Below, piece after piece: positions 55,542 to 64,000 of a stretch of 64,000 bases of DNA. Every line of letters starts with the position of its first letter. The first letter of the stretch is position 1. The notes beneath the pieces were generated by a model. It was not told where the DNA came from. It worked only from the letters and a program-made list of their open reading frames with translations, and ran no database searches. The translations under genes and the position numbers were made by a program. The stretch lies in the NCBI GenBank assembly GCA_002733805.1, contig NVXG01000034.1, positions 1-64,000 of the forward strand, in the 5' to 3' direction. This stretch comes from Robiginitomaculum sp. GTDB taxonomy: Bacteria; Pseudomonadota; Alphaproteobacteria; Caulobacterales; Maricaulaceae.

Positions 55542-56750
55542 CTAGTAATACTGGAGCAACTGGACCGCACCGGTTTCCGTGTATTGCTGGCTTTGTTCAT
55601 CCCAGCAAACCGTTACCTGTACCGAAGCCGAACGGCGGCCAAAATTACCTCGACGGTTTTCCAGATGGCAGGAATTGATCGAATACCCACCGAGTAAACC
55701 ATTGGTCGTATCGCTATAATTTGAATACTGGTAACGGCGGTCAAACTGGTAGCTCTGGTGATAAGGATCAGCGCAATAGACATTGCTGTGTCCGATATGC
55801 CCATAGCCAGTACGATAGCCGCTTTGGGTGCGATATCCATAGCTATCATGACCATACCACCAAGGGTATAAGGAATAACTTGGCTGGTAATAATTTCCGC
55901 CAAGGAAAGAATACCCAATGGAAATTCCCGAATTATAACCACGGCCATAATTGTTATAGCCGTACCCGTAATTTCCGTAAGAATTGCCGAAGCTCAACGT
56001 GACCCCGGAGCGCCCATAGGACCGCTGGTTACGGGAATAGTGTCGATTAGTCCGACGATGATCGCGGCGATTGTCCCGATAGTGGCGATCGGCCCGTCTG
56101 TGATCTCGGCGGTTGTCACGATAGCTTTGTCGGTTGTGCTGGCGATTACGGGTGTTGTGATCCCGGTTGTGATTTCGCTGATCGGCATGTTGGTTGTTCT
56201 GATTGCGATGGTTTTGTCGATTTACATGGTTATTACCATTGCGGTTATGATCGCGGTTGCGAACGTTTTGGTTGCTATTGCGGTTGTGGTTCCGATTACG
56301 CACATTCTGGTTAGCACTGCGATTATGATCGCGATTGCGCGCATGCTGGTTGCCATTCTGGTTCGGGCTACGCGCATGTTGCGTGCCGTTGCGATTACGG
56401 TCGCGGCTTTGGCGGTTCACATTCCCATTTCGAGTTTGATGGCCATTGCCGCGATTGGCTTGCCGATTTTGATGTCGGTTGCCTTGTTCAGCCCTTTGGA
56501 TTGGCTGGGTGCGCGCAGGTGGGGGAGCAGTTCGCCGGGGCGCTTGAGCTCTGTCCGGGCGGCGATGAGACTCTCTGGCTTTGTTTCCAGTTCGGCGCTC
56601 GCGTTTGAAATCACGGCGGAATTCCGCTTGCCCTTTTTGGAATTCGGTTGGTCGAGCAGAGTTGCGGCCCGAATTGTCGGCCAATGCCATGTTGGCAGTA
56701 AACAAAGTGAGCACAAATAAACTTGCGCTGGCTAGAATTGGAGTACGCAT
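55542..56750 (-). CDS. Secreted Asn/Arg/His-rich low-complexity protein
   Basis: A 402-residue protein with a signal peptide (MRTPILASASLFVLTLFTANMALA-D; the ATG at 56750 follows AGGAATTCC). Residues about 30-80 are Arg/Ala/Glu-rich. About 80-240 is a degenerate tandem repeat of short units such as RNRDHNRNGN/QNVRNR, then DNRRDHRRADRHYR repeats. About 250-350 is rich in Tyr/Gly (SYGNYGYGYNNYGRGYN) and a C-terminal domain has three Cys (NSCHLENRRGNFGRRSASVQVTVCW). I know no function; a surface, DNA- or metal-binding matrix role is possible. Confidence 0.72.
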   Translation of the reverse strand: MRTPILASASLFVLTLFTANMALADNSGRNSARPTEFQKGQAEFRRDFKRERRTGNKARESHRRPDRAQAPRRTAPPPARTQPIQRAEQGNRHQNRQANRGNGHQTRNGNVNRQSRDRNRNGTQHARSPNQNGNQHARNRDHNRSANQNVRNRNHNRNSNQNVRNRDHNRNGNNHVNRQNHRNQNNQHADQRNHNRDHNTRNRQHNRQSYRDNRRDHRRADRHYRDNRRDHRRTNRHYSRNQRSYGRSGVTLSFGNSYGNYGYGYNNYGRGYNSGISIGYSFLGGNYYQPSYSLYPWWYGHDSYGYRTQSGYRTGYGHIGHSNVYCADPYHQSYQFDRRYQYSNYSDTTNGLLGGYSINSCHLENRRGNFGRRSASVQVTVCWDEQSQQYTETGAVQLLQYY

Positions 56751-56854
56751 GGAATTCCTCCTTGGTTGCAATATATCATTAACCATATCAACTGCAATCT
56801 GAAGGCAAGCTGAACAAATGGTTCAGACGGTTTCAGTCATAGAGTTTATAAAAT

Positions 56855-57238
56855 ATGTCGGCATCCGAACCCGCCATCGATCTTGAGCATCTGCATCAAT
56901 ATACCGGCGATGACCTCAATCTGGAAAAAGAGATCTATTCGCTGTTCCGCGAGCAAGTCCGGATGTGGTTGCGAATGCTGGTAGCAGATGCAGACAATGA
57001 GGCATGGTCTTCGGCGGCACATTCGCTAAAGGGCAGTGCGCGCGGGCTAGGGGCGCACAAATTAGCGGCGGCCTGTGAAACCGCCGAAGCGGTTATTCTC
57101 TCTGGTCAAGCGGCCCGTGCTGTGGCGGCAACCGAAGTTCGGACACAGGTGGATCAGGTGACCCACTTTATCGACAAGCGTTTGTACAAAATGCAAATTC
57201 AGGATTTGCGCAAACCATCCCAAGCTTCAAATTCGTAA
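56855..57238 (+). CDS. Histidine phosphotransfer (Hpt) domain protein
   Basis: A 127-residue helical protein. The phospho-acceptor His lies in SSAAHSLKGSARGLGAHKLAAACETAE, which matches the HPT signature H-x-L-K-G-x-x-x-x-x-G. It should carry a phosphate between a hybrid kinase such as the one at 29919-33332 and a response regulator. Neither partner is adjacent. Its last 40 bases overlap the convergent chorismate mutase gene. Confidence 0.85.
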   Translation: MSASEPAIDLEHLHQYTGDDLNLEKEIYSLFREQVRMWLRMLVADADNEAWSSAAHSLKGSARGLGAHKLAAACETAEAVILSGQAARAVAATEVRTQVDQVTHFIDKRLYKMQIQDLRKPSQASNS

Positions 57239-57528
57239 GCAATGCATTGCTCGATCATGGTCCGCCAGACTGGTTCGGCAATTTTGGGTGAAAGACCCTC
57301 ATTGGCCGCAGCAGCCAACACTTTGCGGATCACATCCTCGACTCTGGCTTCATCACGAACCACGGCGCGGCTGTCTTTAATGCGGGCCGCTGCATCCATA
57401 TAACTTTGGCGCTCTTTGATCAGTTTGACCAACAGACGATCCAGTCGGTCAATTTCATAGCGAACTTCGCTCATTTCGGAACATTCTGGCCCGGTGTGTT
57501 GGCGAGAATCGGATTGATAGGTGGTCAT
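57199..57528 (-). CDS. Chorismate mutase, AroQ type
   Basis: A 109-residue protein with the AroQ helical fold: VRYEIDRLDRLLVKLIKERQSYMDAAARIK, DEARVEDVIRKVLAAAANEGL and WRTMIEQCIAYEFEAW. It rearranges chorismate to prephenate for Phe and Tyr. The ATG at 57528 gives the normal length; the frame is open to 57585. The gene is alone, not fused to prephenate dehydratase. Confidence 0.88.
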   Translation of the reverse strand: MTTYQSDSRQHTGPECSEMSEVRYEIDRLDRLLVKLIKERQSYMDAAARIKDSRAVVRDEARVEDVIRKVLAAAANEGLSPKIAEPVWRTMIEQCIAYEFEAWDGLRKS

Positions 57529-57650
57529 GGAATATCCAGCGATTAGAATTTGAGGCGAACCTATACAATTCGTTTTGCCTGACAAGAGCCAAACCGATCT
57601 GACGTGCCCAAGAGACGCACCTTGAGATGTCTTGTGTTTGCGTCATTTGA

Positions 57651-58781
<1,131 letters not shown>

Positions 58782-58822
58782 GAAAGTAGATTTGATCGCG
58801 TGCCGCTGGAATTGAAAGACAC

Positions 58823-59167
58823 ATGAGCCAAACAGACGACAATAAAATTATTCTGAAGGTGACGACTCAGAGCGGGGAAAAGCACGAATTGATCGCGCTG
58901 GACGGTTGGCGCGCCATGGAGGTCATTCGCGATTACGGTCTGCCGATTAAAGCAGAGTGCGGCGGTGCCTGTTCGTGCGCGACCTGCCATGTCTATGTCG
59001 ATGCCAAATGGCAGGACAAACTTTTCCCGCCAACCGAAGAAGAAGAAGACATGCTGGACGAGGCATTTGAAGTGCAGGAAAATTCCAGATTGTCCTGCCA
59101 GATCCTGATGTCAGAGGCACTCAGTGGCCTGTCTGTGACCTTGGCCCCCGGCTCAGAGCCGGAGTAA
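58823..59167 (+). CDS. 2Fe-2S ferredoxin
   Basis: A 114-residue adrenodoxin-type ferredoxin. Cluster ligands are in [16 protein letters not shown] and in the C-terminal SCQILM. The acidic [13 protein letters not shown] stretch is the usual docking surface for reductase and cytochrome partners. It lies directly after its probable reductase and could feed electrons to P450s, Fe-S assembly or other oxygenases. Confidence 0.93.
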   Translation: MSQTDDNKIILKVTTQSGEKHELIALDGWRAMEVIRDYGLPIKAECGGACSCATCHVYVDAKWQDKLFPPTEEEEDMLDEAFEVQENSRLSCQILMSEALSGLSVTLAPGSEPE

Positions 59168-59178
59168 AGAGAGCCAAC

Positions 59179-59871
59179 TTACATCAATTGTAGGCTTTTG
59201 AAGCTGATGGTGTTGGTTTTTCCGACAATGATGTGATCGTGCACCCGGATCGATAGTGGCTTACCGGCTGCGATGATTTTCAAAGTCATTTTAATATCTG
59301 AACTGGACGGGGTCGGATCGCCGCTTGGGTGGTTATGAACCAGGATCACTGCTGAGGCACCCAACTCTAACGCTCGGCGCATCACTTCGCGCGGATAGAC
59401 CGGTGTGTGGTCCACCGTTCCCTGATTTTGCTGCTCATCAGCGATCAAATGGTTTTTCTTGTTGAGAAACAGCACCCGGAACTGCTCGCGGGTTTCATGA
59501 GCTAGGACAGAGCGACAATAATCATAGAGCGCACTCCACGACGAAATGATATCGCCCTGTAACAGGCTTTCGCGCTGGGCCAGAATGCCAGCCGCTTGAA
59601 TGATCTTTAGCTCCCGCGCCACGGCTGCGCTAATCCCTGGTATTTCCTGCAATCGGTCCGGGTGCGCCCCCAACACACCGGCAAAATCTCCGAAGGTGGC
59701 CAATAGCGATTTGGCCAATGCTTTTACGTCGCGCCGAGGAATGGCCCGAAACAAGATTAGCTCTAGCATTTCATAGTCAGTTAGAGCTTCAGGGCCAGAG
59801 TCGGAAAACCGTTGTCGAAGCCGATCACGGTGCCCATGAAAATGGGGCTTTGGGTCGGCAGATCGGGCCAT
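59179..59871 (-). CDS. radC: RadC family (JAB/DUF2466) protein
   Basis: A 230-residue protein: a helix-hairpin-helix region (LQEIPGISAAVARELKII) and a JAMM domain with metal ligands in VILVHNHPSGDPTPSSSD. Despite the name, a direct role in DNA repair is doubtful; the JAMM fold may cut a nucleic-acid-linked or peptide substrate. Its start overlaps the stop of map by one base (TAATG). It is convergent with the ferredoxin. Confidence 0.93.
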   Translation of the reverse strand: MARSADPKPHFHGHRDRLRQRFSDSGPEALTDYEMLELILFRAIPRRDVKALAKSLLATFGDFAGVLGAHPDRLQEIPGISAAVARELKIIQAAGILAQRESLLQGDIISSWSALYDYCRSVLAHETREQFRVLFLNKKNHLIADEQQNQGTVDHTPVYPREVMRRALELGASAVILVHNHPSGDPTPSSSDIKMTLKIIAAGKPLSIRVHDHIIVGKTNTISFKSLQLM

Positions 59872-60689
59872 TACAGCGCGGCTGGATTGTGTAAACCAGC
59901 CGGGGAAATGGTGAATACCTCTGCCCCATCCGCAGTCACGCCGATGGAGTGTTCAAACTGGGCAGATAGGGATTTATCCCGCGTTACGGCAGTCCAGCCA
60001 TCCTTAAGGATTTTAACCGCTGGTTTGCCGAGATTCAGCATTGGTTCAATCGTAAAGAACATACCTTCTTTTAGCACCGTTCCCAAGCCGCGCTGGCCAT
60101 AGTGCAGCACATTTGGGTTGTCGTGAAACACTCGGCCCAGTCCGTGACCACAAAAATCGCGGACAACGCCGCAACGCTCGCCTTCTGCGTATTCCTGAAT
60201 GGCTGCGCCAATGTCGCCCAATGTCGCGCCGGGTTTAACTTCGGCAATTCCGCGATTGATCGCTTCAAAGGTGACATCAATCAGGCGTCGAGCATTACGT
60301 TTTACGTCACCTACCGCAAACATCCTGGAAGTGTCGCCATGCCAACCGTCTAAAATCAGAGTCACATCAATATTGATGATGTCGCCATTTTTGAGCAGTT
60401 TGTCCGAGGGAATACCGTGGCACACCACATGGTTGGACGAAATGCACAAGGTTTTGGGATAGCCGCGATAAAACAGGCAAGCCGGTAGCGAGCCATTGTC
60501 CAACATGAATTCCCGAGCCAGTCGATCCAACCGGTCGGTTTCAACACCCGGTTCGATCAGCGGGACCAGCATGTCCAGACATTCAGCCGCCAGCTTTCCG
60601 GCCGCCCGCATGCCCGCGAAATCTTCCTTTGAGTGGATGCGGATTGTATCGCTGCGCCCGTCGGGAGCTAATTCTGCCTCGGTATACAT
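59871..60689 (-). CDS. map: Methionine aminopeptidase type I
   Basis: A 272-residue M24 peptidase that removes initiator Met. Metal ligands: D in INIDVTLILDGWHGDTSRMF (two Asp), H in CGHGLGRVFHDNPNVLHYG, E in FTIEPML, and E in FEHSIGVTADG. An N-terminal extension of about 15 residues is slightly longer than the E. coli enzyme. Translationally coupled to radC. Confidence 0.95.
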   Translation of the reverse strand: MYTEAELAPDGRSDTIRIHSKEDFAGMRAAGKLAAECLDMLVPLIEPGVETDRLDRLAREFMLDNGSLPACLFYRGYPKTLCISSNHVVCHGIPSDKLLKNGDIINIDVTLILDGWHGDTSRMFAVGDVKRNARRLIDVTFEAINRGIAEVKPGATLGDIGAAIQEYAEGERCGVVRDFCGHGLGRVFHDNPNVLHYGQRGLGTVLKEGMFFTIEPMLNLGKPAVKILKDGWTAVTRDKSLSAQFEHSIGVTADGAEVFTISPAGLHNPAAL

Positions 60690-60698
60690 GGGTCGGTT

Positions 60699-61169
60699 CT
60701 ACTCGTTTTTTATCGTTAATGCGGCGGCTACAGATGATTGTACCTGATAATGTTCTGCCAATTCCTTACTCATACGCGCTGGGCGGCCATTGTCCAGATT
60801 GATACAGATCAGTTTCCACAAGGCACGAAAAATGGTTGCCCCATTATCGACCCGCCTGATCTGGTAACGACGCTCAGCCCGCAGCCGTCCGTCTGAGGCG
60901 GTAATCCATACGGCGACATCCAATTCATCGCCCTGATAGGCCGCTTGTAAATAGTCAGTTTCCGAGCGGATTACCGCCATGCCGCGCCGTGCCTTGGCGC
61001 AATCTTCAGGATCGAGGCCAAAGCTGTTCCAGTGCGCCCAAGCCGTTTCATCCAGCCACGTATTGTAAACTGCATTATTGACATGCCCAAACATATCGAT
61101 GTGTTTTGGTTCGGCTCGCACCCGGTGTACAAAGGGTGCAGGCAGGTCCCATTTTAAATTCGCACTCAT
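60699..61169 (-). CDS. Acyl-CoA thioesterase (hotdog, 4HBT family)
   Basis: A 156-residue hotdog-fold protein. The active-site segment reads HIDMFGHVNNAVYNTWLDETAWAHW, with the Asp/Asn pattern of the 4-hydroxybenzoyl-CoA thioesterase group. It cleaves an unknown acyl-CoA. Its start overlaps the sfsA stop by four bases (ATGA). Confidence 0.88.
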   Translation of the reverse strand: MSANLKWDLPAPFVHRVRAEPKHIDMFGHVNNAVYNTWLDETAWAHWNSFGLDPEDCAKARRGMAVIRSETDYLQAAYQGDELDVAVWITASDGRLRAERRYQIRRVDNGATIFRALWKLICINLDNGRPARMSKELAEHYQVQSSVAAALTIKNE

Positions 61170-61870
61170 GTCAAAACTACCGGTATTGCGTGATTAATCC
61201 TGATTTCTTCGGGTGTGATGTGGCAAACTTGGGCCATGACTTCAACCCCGGCTTGGTTGGCTTGGGTCAATTTGCTTGCATATTCGGGATCAATATCCTG
61301 AGCCGGGCGCACTTCCCTACAATCTGAACGCTGCACCACGTACAATTGTACGGCGCGGGCGCCAGCGCGCACTTGATCGCTTAGTTCATCAAGATGCTTG
61401 GCACCGCGTTTGGTCACACTGTCCGGAAATTCAGCGAGGCCTTCGGTGCGTGAAAGGGTGACGCTTTTCACTTCGACAAAGCAGGGTGGGCGGCCTTCCT
61501 CTTCCAGCAAAAAATCAATACGGCTGTTTTTCCCGTATTTGACTTCACGCCGGATGTGAGCATATCCGGTCAGCTCCAGTATTTTACCAGCCCGAATAGC
61601 TTCCTCAGCCAATTTATTGGCCAAATGAGTGTTCACGCCAACCCAGCTGGTGCCTAGATCAATCAGTTCCAAAGTCATTTGCAGTTTTCGTTTCGGGTTT
61701 TGGCTATCGGATAGCAAAACTGCATTGCTCGGCGCGGCCAGTCCCAACATCGAGCCGGGATTGGCGCAATGCGCGGTGATCACTGTACCATCCGGCATCT
61801 CAATGTCGGCCAGAAAGCGTTTATAGCGTTTGAGCAGAACACCGGGCAATAACGGCGGATCATACTTCAT
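61166..61870 (-). CDS. sfsA: SfsA family protein (sugar fermentation stimulation/nuclease-like)
   Basis: A 234-residue protein with the SfsA pattern: LLKRYKRFLADIEMPDGTVITAHCANPGSMLGL, SWVGVNTHLANKLAEEAI, the KYGKNSRIDFLLEEEGRPPCFVEVKSVTL motif (E-x-K nuclease-like core) and FPDSVTKRGAKHLDEL. Reported as a regulator of sugar genes; the fold implies nucleic acid cleavage. It overlaps the GST gene by 11 bases and the thioesterase by four. Confidence 0.93.
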   Translation of the reverse strand: MKYDPPLLPGVLLKRYKRFLADIEMPDGTVITAHCANPGSMLGLAAPSNAVLLSDSQNPKRKLQMTLELIDLGTSWVGVNTHLANKLAEEAIRAGKILELTGYAHIRREVKYGKNSRIDFLLEEEGRPPCFVEVKSVTLSRTEGLAEFPDSVTKRGAKHLDELSDQVRAGARAVQLYVVQRSDCREVRPAQDIDPEYASKLTQANQAGVEVMAQVCHITPEEIRINHAIPVVLT

Positions 61871-62540
61871 GGGCGGCCTCCGGTATTGGAAATAGCACAG
61901 TGGTGTCTCCTCTCTGCCAAGGGGTATATTTGTGCATGGTCATTACAAAGGAATTTGTCGCCAGCCAATAGGCCAGCCAATCGCGTAGTTTTTGCGGTGC
62001 GGTTTGCTCAAACCATTCCCGATCCACGCCGGCAAATTGCCGCACAAACGGGAAGATGGCCAGATCGGCCAAAGATGGTGTTGAGCCAAACAAAAATTGT
62101 TGGCTTGTGAGCAACTCGCTCAGTTCAGTTAGAAATTTGAACCCCTCAGCCCGGTGATCGACCGAACCAACCGGTTCATAACGGTTTGGGTATTTGTACC
62201 GATCCAGATGGGTTTTGAATGGCCCGTCATTGCGTTCGATCAGCTGCAGCATTGTATCCAAGGTTGAATTGGCTGGTTGCAACAAACCCTGCGGGTCATT
62301 CTTGTCCAAGGGCCACAACATGATTTGTAGGCTTTGTTCAATCGGTTCGGAGCCTGGAAAATCCAATACCGGGACCGTCGCTTTGGGGCTAAGGGCCAGT
62401 AATTCTTGTGGTTTAGATTTTAAGGAAACTTCGCGCAATTCCACGGTTTGACTGGCCGCCAGCAAGCCCAGCCTGGCCCGCATGGCATAGGGGCAGCGTC
62501 GAAACGAATAGAGCGTAGGAAGGGCGCTAGATGGTGCCAC
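61860..62540 (-). CDS. Glutathione S-transferase family protein
   Basis: A 226-residue GST: thioredoxin-fold domain (LPTLYSFRRCPYAMRARLGLLAAS, KATVPVLDF), then a helical C-terminal domain (FGSTPSLADLAIFPFVRQFAGVD). The GTG at 62540 was chosen because GGAGAA lies eight bases upstream; the frame is open to an ATG at 62636 without a ribosome binding site. The CPYA context suggests a glutaredoxin-like active Cys. Confidence 0.87.
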   Translation of the reverse strand: MAPSSALPTLYSFRRCPYAMRARLGLLAASQTVELREVSLKSKPQELLALSPKATVPVLDFPGSEPIEQSLQIMLWPLDKNDPQGLLQPANSTLDTMLQLIERNDGPFKTHLDRYKYPNRYEPVGSVDHRAEGFKFLTELSELLTSQQFLFGSTPSLADLAIFPFVRQFAGVDREWFEQTAPQKLRDWLAYWLATNSFVMTMHKYTPWQRGDTTVLFPIPEAAHEV

Positions 62541-62679
62541 AGGTGAGGTTCTCCGATTGTCAAACAGATATAGCGCAAACCGGGCACGGACAAAACTACT
62601 CAATAATTGCTTTTGAGCGCTTTTTTTCGTTTGCATCGGGGCAATAATATGTATCTTGCGCGCATGCAGTCACGAACAA

Positions 62680-62767
62680 GCGGGCGTGGCGGAATTGGTA
62701 GACGCACAGGACTTAAAATCCTGAGATCTAATAGATCGTGGGGGTTCGATTCCCCCCGCCCGCACCA
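62680..62767 (+). tRNA. tRNA-Leu (anticodon UAA)
   Basis: A complete class II tRNA with encoded CCA: acceptor stem GCGGGCG (62680-62686) / CGCCCGC (62757-62763), discriminator A, CCA at 62765-62767. Anticodon stem CAGGA/TCCTG with loop CTTAAAA gives anticodon TAA (62714-62716). A long variable arm (GAGATCTAATAGATC) and TTCGATT T-loop confirm leucine. Confidence 0.97.
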
Positions 62768-62940
62768 TTTTTTCTTGTCCTATCGCGACGCCAAGGCTCG
62801 CTACTTGAGGACAGGTTTGGTTCGAGGTTAGTTCTCTCACCCGCACCAACTTGCCACACTTTGGATACAAAACAGGAATGGGATTCCGTTTTCGCTATAC
62901 AGCAGAGTGTATTCCCAGTTCGTAATGTTCTCAGGAATAG

Positions 62941-62971
62941 AAAAAGGAGGCATTAGATTTTTCTAAATGCC
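62941..62971 (-). terminator. Intrinsic terminator of the MBL lipoprotein gene
   Basis: Minus strand: GGCATTTAGA then AAAA then TCTAATGCC, a stem with one bulge, followed by TCCTTTTTC. It lies 50 bases after the stop of the convergent MBL gene. Confidence 0.7.
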
Positions 62972-63020
62972 TTGAGTCATGCCCCGAAAATAATGCGAAG
63001 TCTAAATCATAGACGTCTTG

Positions 63021-63977
63021 CTAGTCGTGACCAACACCGGCGTTGCACCAGTTGGGCGGTGACATTCCTGCGGGGTCTGCTGGATGCGGAAACAGTATAA
63101 ATTCGTCAAATTCTACCACTCTTGGTGCGCCGTCCATTTTACTCAATCCAGCTTGTATCTCGGTGATGATCGACACGGGAAGTTCCAACAAATGTTCGCC
63201 AGATCTTGATGTTTGCTGAGAGTTAAAAGTTTTTCCGGGCTGTGCCTTCATCTCTATATGGCCGCCTAACAACCAATTTACGTTGTACGTGTTGGCAAAA
63301 ATATGTACGCGGTCAATAGATGATTTGAATTCTTGCATCTTGCTACATTGGAAATAAAGCCGACCGGGATAGACTACATCTCCGCTAAAAAGAATGCCCG
63401 TTGTTTTATCAAACACCATGGCATGTGACGCATGATGCCCCGGTGTCGGTAGCAATTCAATTTCACGATTTCCAAGGTCAAATATCACCGTTTGCGTAGG
63501 CCAGTCGGTTATGCCGAAAAAGGCAGAAACCTCTTCGGGTGAGTGGCCAATCACGACTGTATTTGGCCTGTCTTCAAAGCCCGAATCACCACCAATATGA
63601 TCACCATGGCCATGTGTGTGCATAACGATAAGCGAGAGAGTATCTCGTCCAGTTTTCGTCAACCAGTTTTTAATCTGTACATCAATTTCGGCCCGGAGGT
63701 TAACGCCCTTTACGCCCGTATCAATTAGAAGTGCCTTTTCATCGCCGAATATCAGATACATGAATGGGGCTTCGAAGGTTGTCCTGAGGGATTGGCGAAT
63801 TACCAGAGTATTTGCATCAATCTGCTGCACATGAAATGCTGGCTCGTTCACATTTTCACCATTATTCCAAGGTTGAGAAAAAAGCGTGGATTGTGAATTA
63901 TTAGTATCTACTGCTGCACAAGCTGACATAACCGCAAGAGTTATAATGCTGGCAACGAACAGTTTAAAATACTGCAT
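63021..63977 (-). CDS. MBL-fold metallo-hydrolase, predicted lipoprotein
   Basis: A 318-residue protein with a lipobox (TLAVMSAC) and an MBL domain: ALLIDTGVKGVNLRAEID, the metal motif MHTHGHGDHIGG, ELLPTPGHHASHAMVFD and GILFSGDVVYPG, and LLGGHIEM. Probably outside the cytoplasm, attached to the inner or outer membrane. By eye it is more AT-rich than neighbouring genes, and it stands just beyond a tRNA gene, so it may have been acquired. The substrate is unknown. Confidence 0.85.
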   Translation of the reverse strand: MQYFKLFVASIITLAVMSACAAVDTNNSQSTLFSQPWNNGENVNEPAFHVQQIDANTLVIRQSLRTTFEAPFMYLIFGDEKALLIDTGVKGVNLRAEIDVQIKNWLTKTGRDTLSLIVMHTHGHGDHIGGDSGFEDRPNTVVIGHSPEEVSAFFGITDWPTQTVIFDLGNREIELLPTPGHHASHAMVFDKTTGILFSGDVVYPGRLYFQCSKMQEFKSSIDRVHIFANTYNVNWLLGGHIEMKAQPGKTFNSQQTSRSGEHLLELPVSIITEIQAGLSKMDGAPRVVEFDEFILFPHPADPAGMSPPNWCNAGVGHD

Positions 63978-64000
63978 AAGAGATGACCCTTCAGTTGGAT

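Noticed and set aside
56040-56720. 226-residue hydrophobic open frame, plus strand
   Set aside because: It is the antisense shadow of the Asn/Arg/His repeats; the alternating Ile/Val/Ala pattern is the complement of repeated codons, and no ribosome binding site is present.

Overview
The window is chromosomal DNA of an alphaproteobacterium, moderate in GC by eye and gene-dense. The strongest markers are a circularly permuted, two-piece ssrA (tmRNA) gene (12341-12668, minus), the alpha-type SspB adaptor beside it, the fumC-DUF4169-ribbon-helix-helix cluster, the thyA/folA/mrp/hflK/hflC/degP/serB/miaA neighbourhood and the mreBCD-mrdA-rodA operon. A coiled-coil TipN-like membrane protein and a DgcA-type epimerase hint at a Caulobacterales/Hyphomonadales-like lineage, but the genus cannot be fixed from the sequence alone.

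Layout. 1-5.2 kb: 3' end of uvrD, a small ABM-domain protein, a divergent metal exporter/MerR pair with a recognisable MerR operator, prmA, an unlisted 46-aa basic protein and an aminopeptidase P. 5.2-5.9 kb: a non-coding stretch with an rRNA-leader-like boxA, a 131-bp double palindrome and further inverted repeats. 5.9-12.7 kb (all minus): ligA, a ClC chloride transporter/channel, RHH protein, DUF4169, fumC, sspB, ssrA. 12.8-24.2 kb: membrane-anchored MBL hydrolase, thyA, VUT transporter, folA, second copy of the palindromic element, mrp, hflK-hflC with terminator, a kinase fragment, SIMPL protein, Do-type protease, serB, miaA and a VTT-domain protein. 24.2-29.9 kb: the rod-shape operon mreB-mreC-mreD-mrdA-rodA behind a clear promoter containing an inverted repeat. 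29.9-35 kb: a six-PAS hybrid kinase and an NSS-type sodium symporter. 35-39.4 kb: a lipoprotein, two methyltransferases, a helical-toroid protein and a GT4 glycosyltransferase, which look like a small uncharacterised biosynthetic set. 39.7-45.4 kb: MFS transporter, enolase-superfamily epimerase and an Mla-type phospholipid transport operon (permease, ATPase, MCE protein, lipoprotein). 45.4-53 kb: the TipN-like protein, two small membrane proteins, a FAH-family hydrolase, an anchored hypothetical, glmS and kdsD. 53.2-64 kb: cysQ, PhyH dioxygenase, glutathione peroxidase, an Asn/Arg/His-rich secreted protein, Hpt protein, chorismate mutase, ferredoxin reductase plus ferredoxin, radC, map, thioesterase, sfsA, GST, tRNA-Leu(UAA) and an AT-richer lipoprotein MBL hydrolase.

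Functional themes are envelope biogenesis (mre/PBP2/RodA, Mla, glmS, kdsD), membrane protein quality control (HflKC, Do protease) and trans-translation (ssrA next to sspB, whose product should hand tagged proteins to ClpXP). I see no phage, transposase, CRISPR array or recognised defence system. The least explained parts are the glycosyltransferase/methyltransferase/toroid cluster, the low-complexity secreted protein at 55.5-56.8 kb, and the dispersed palindromes that sit between convergent genes.
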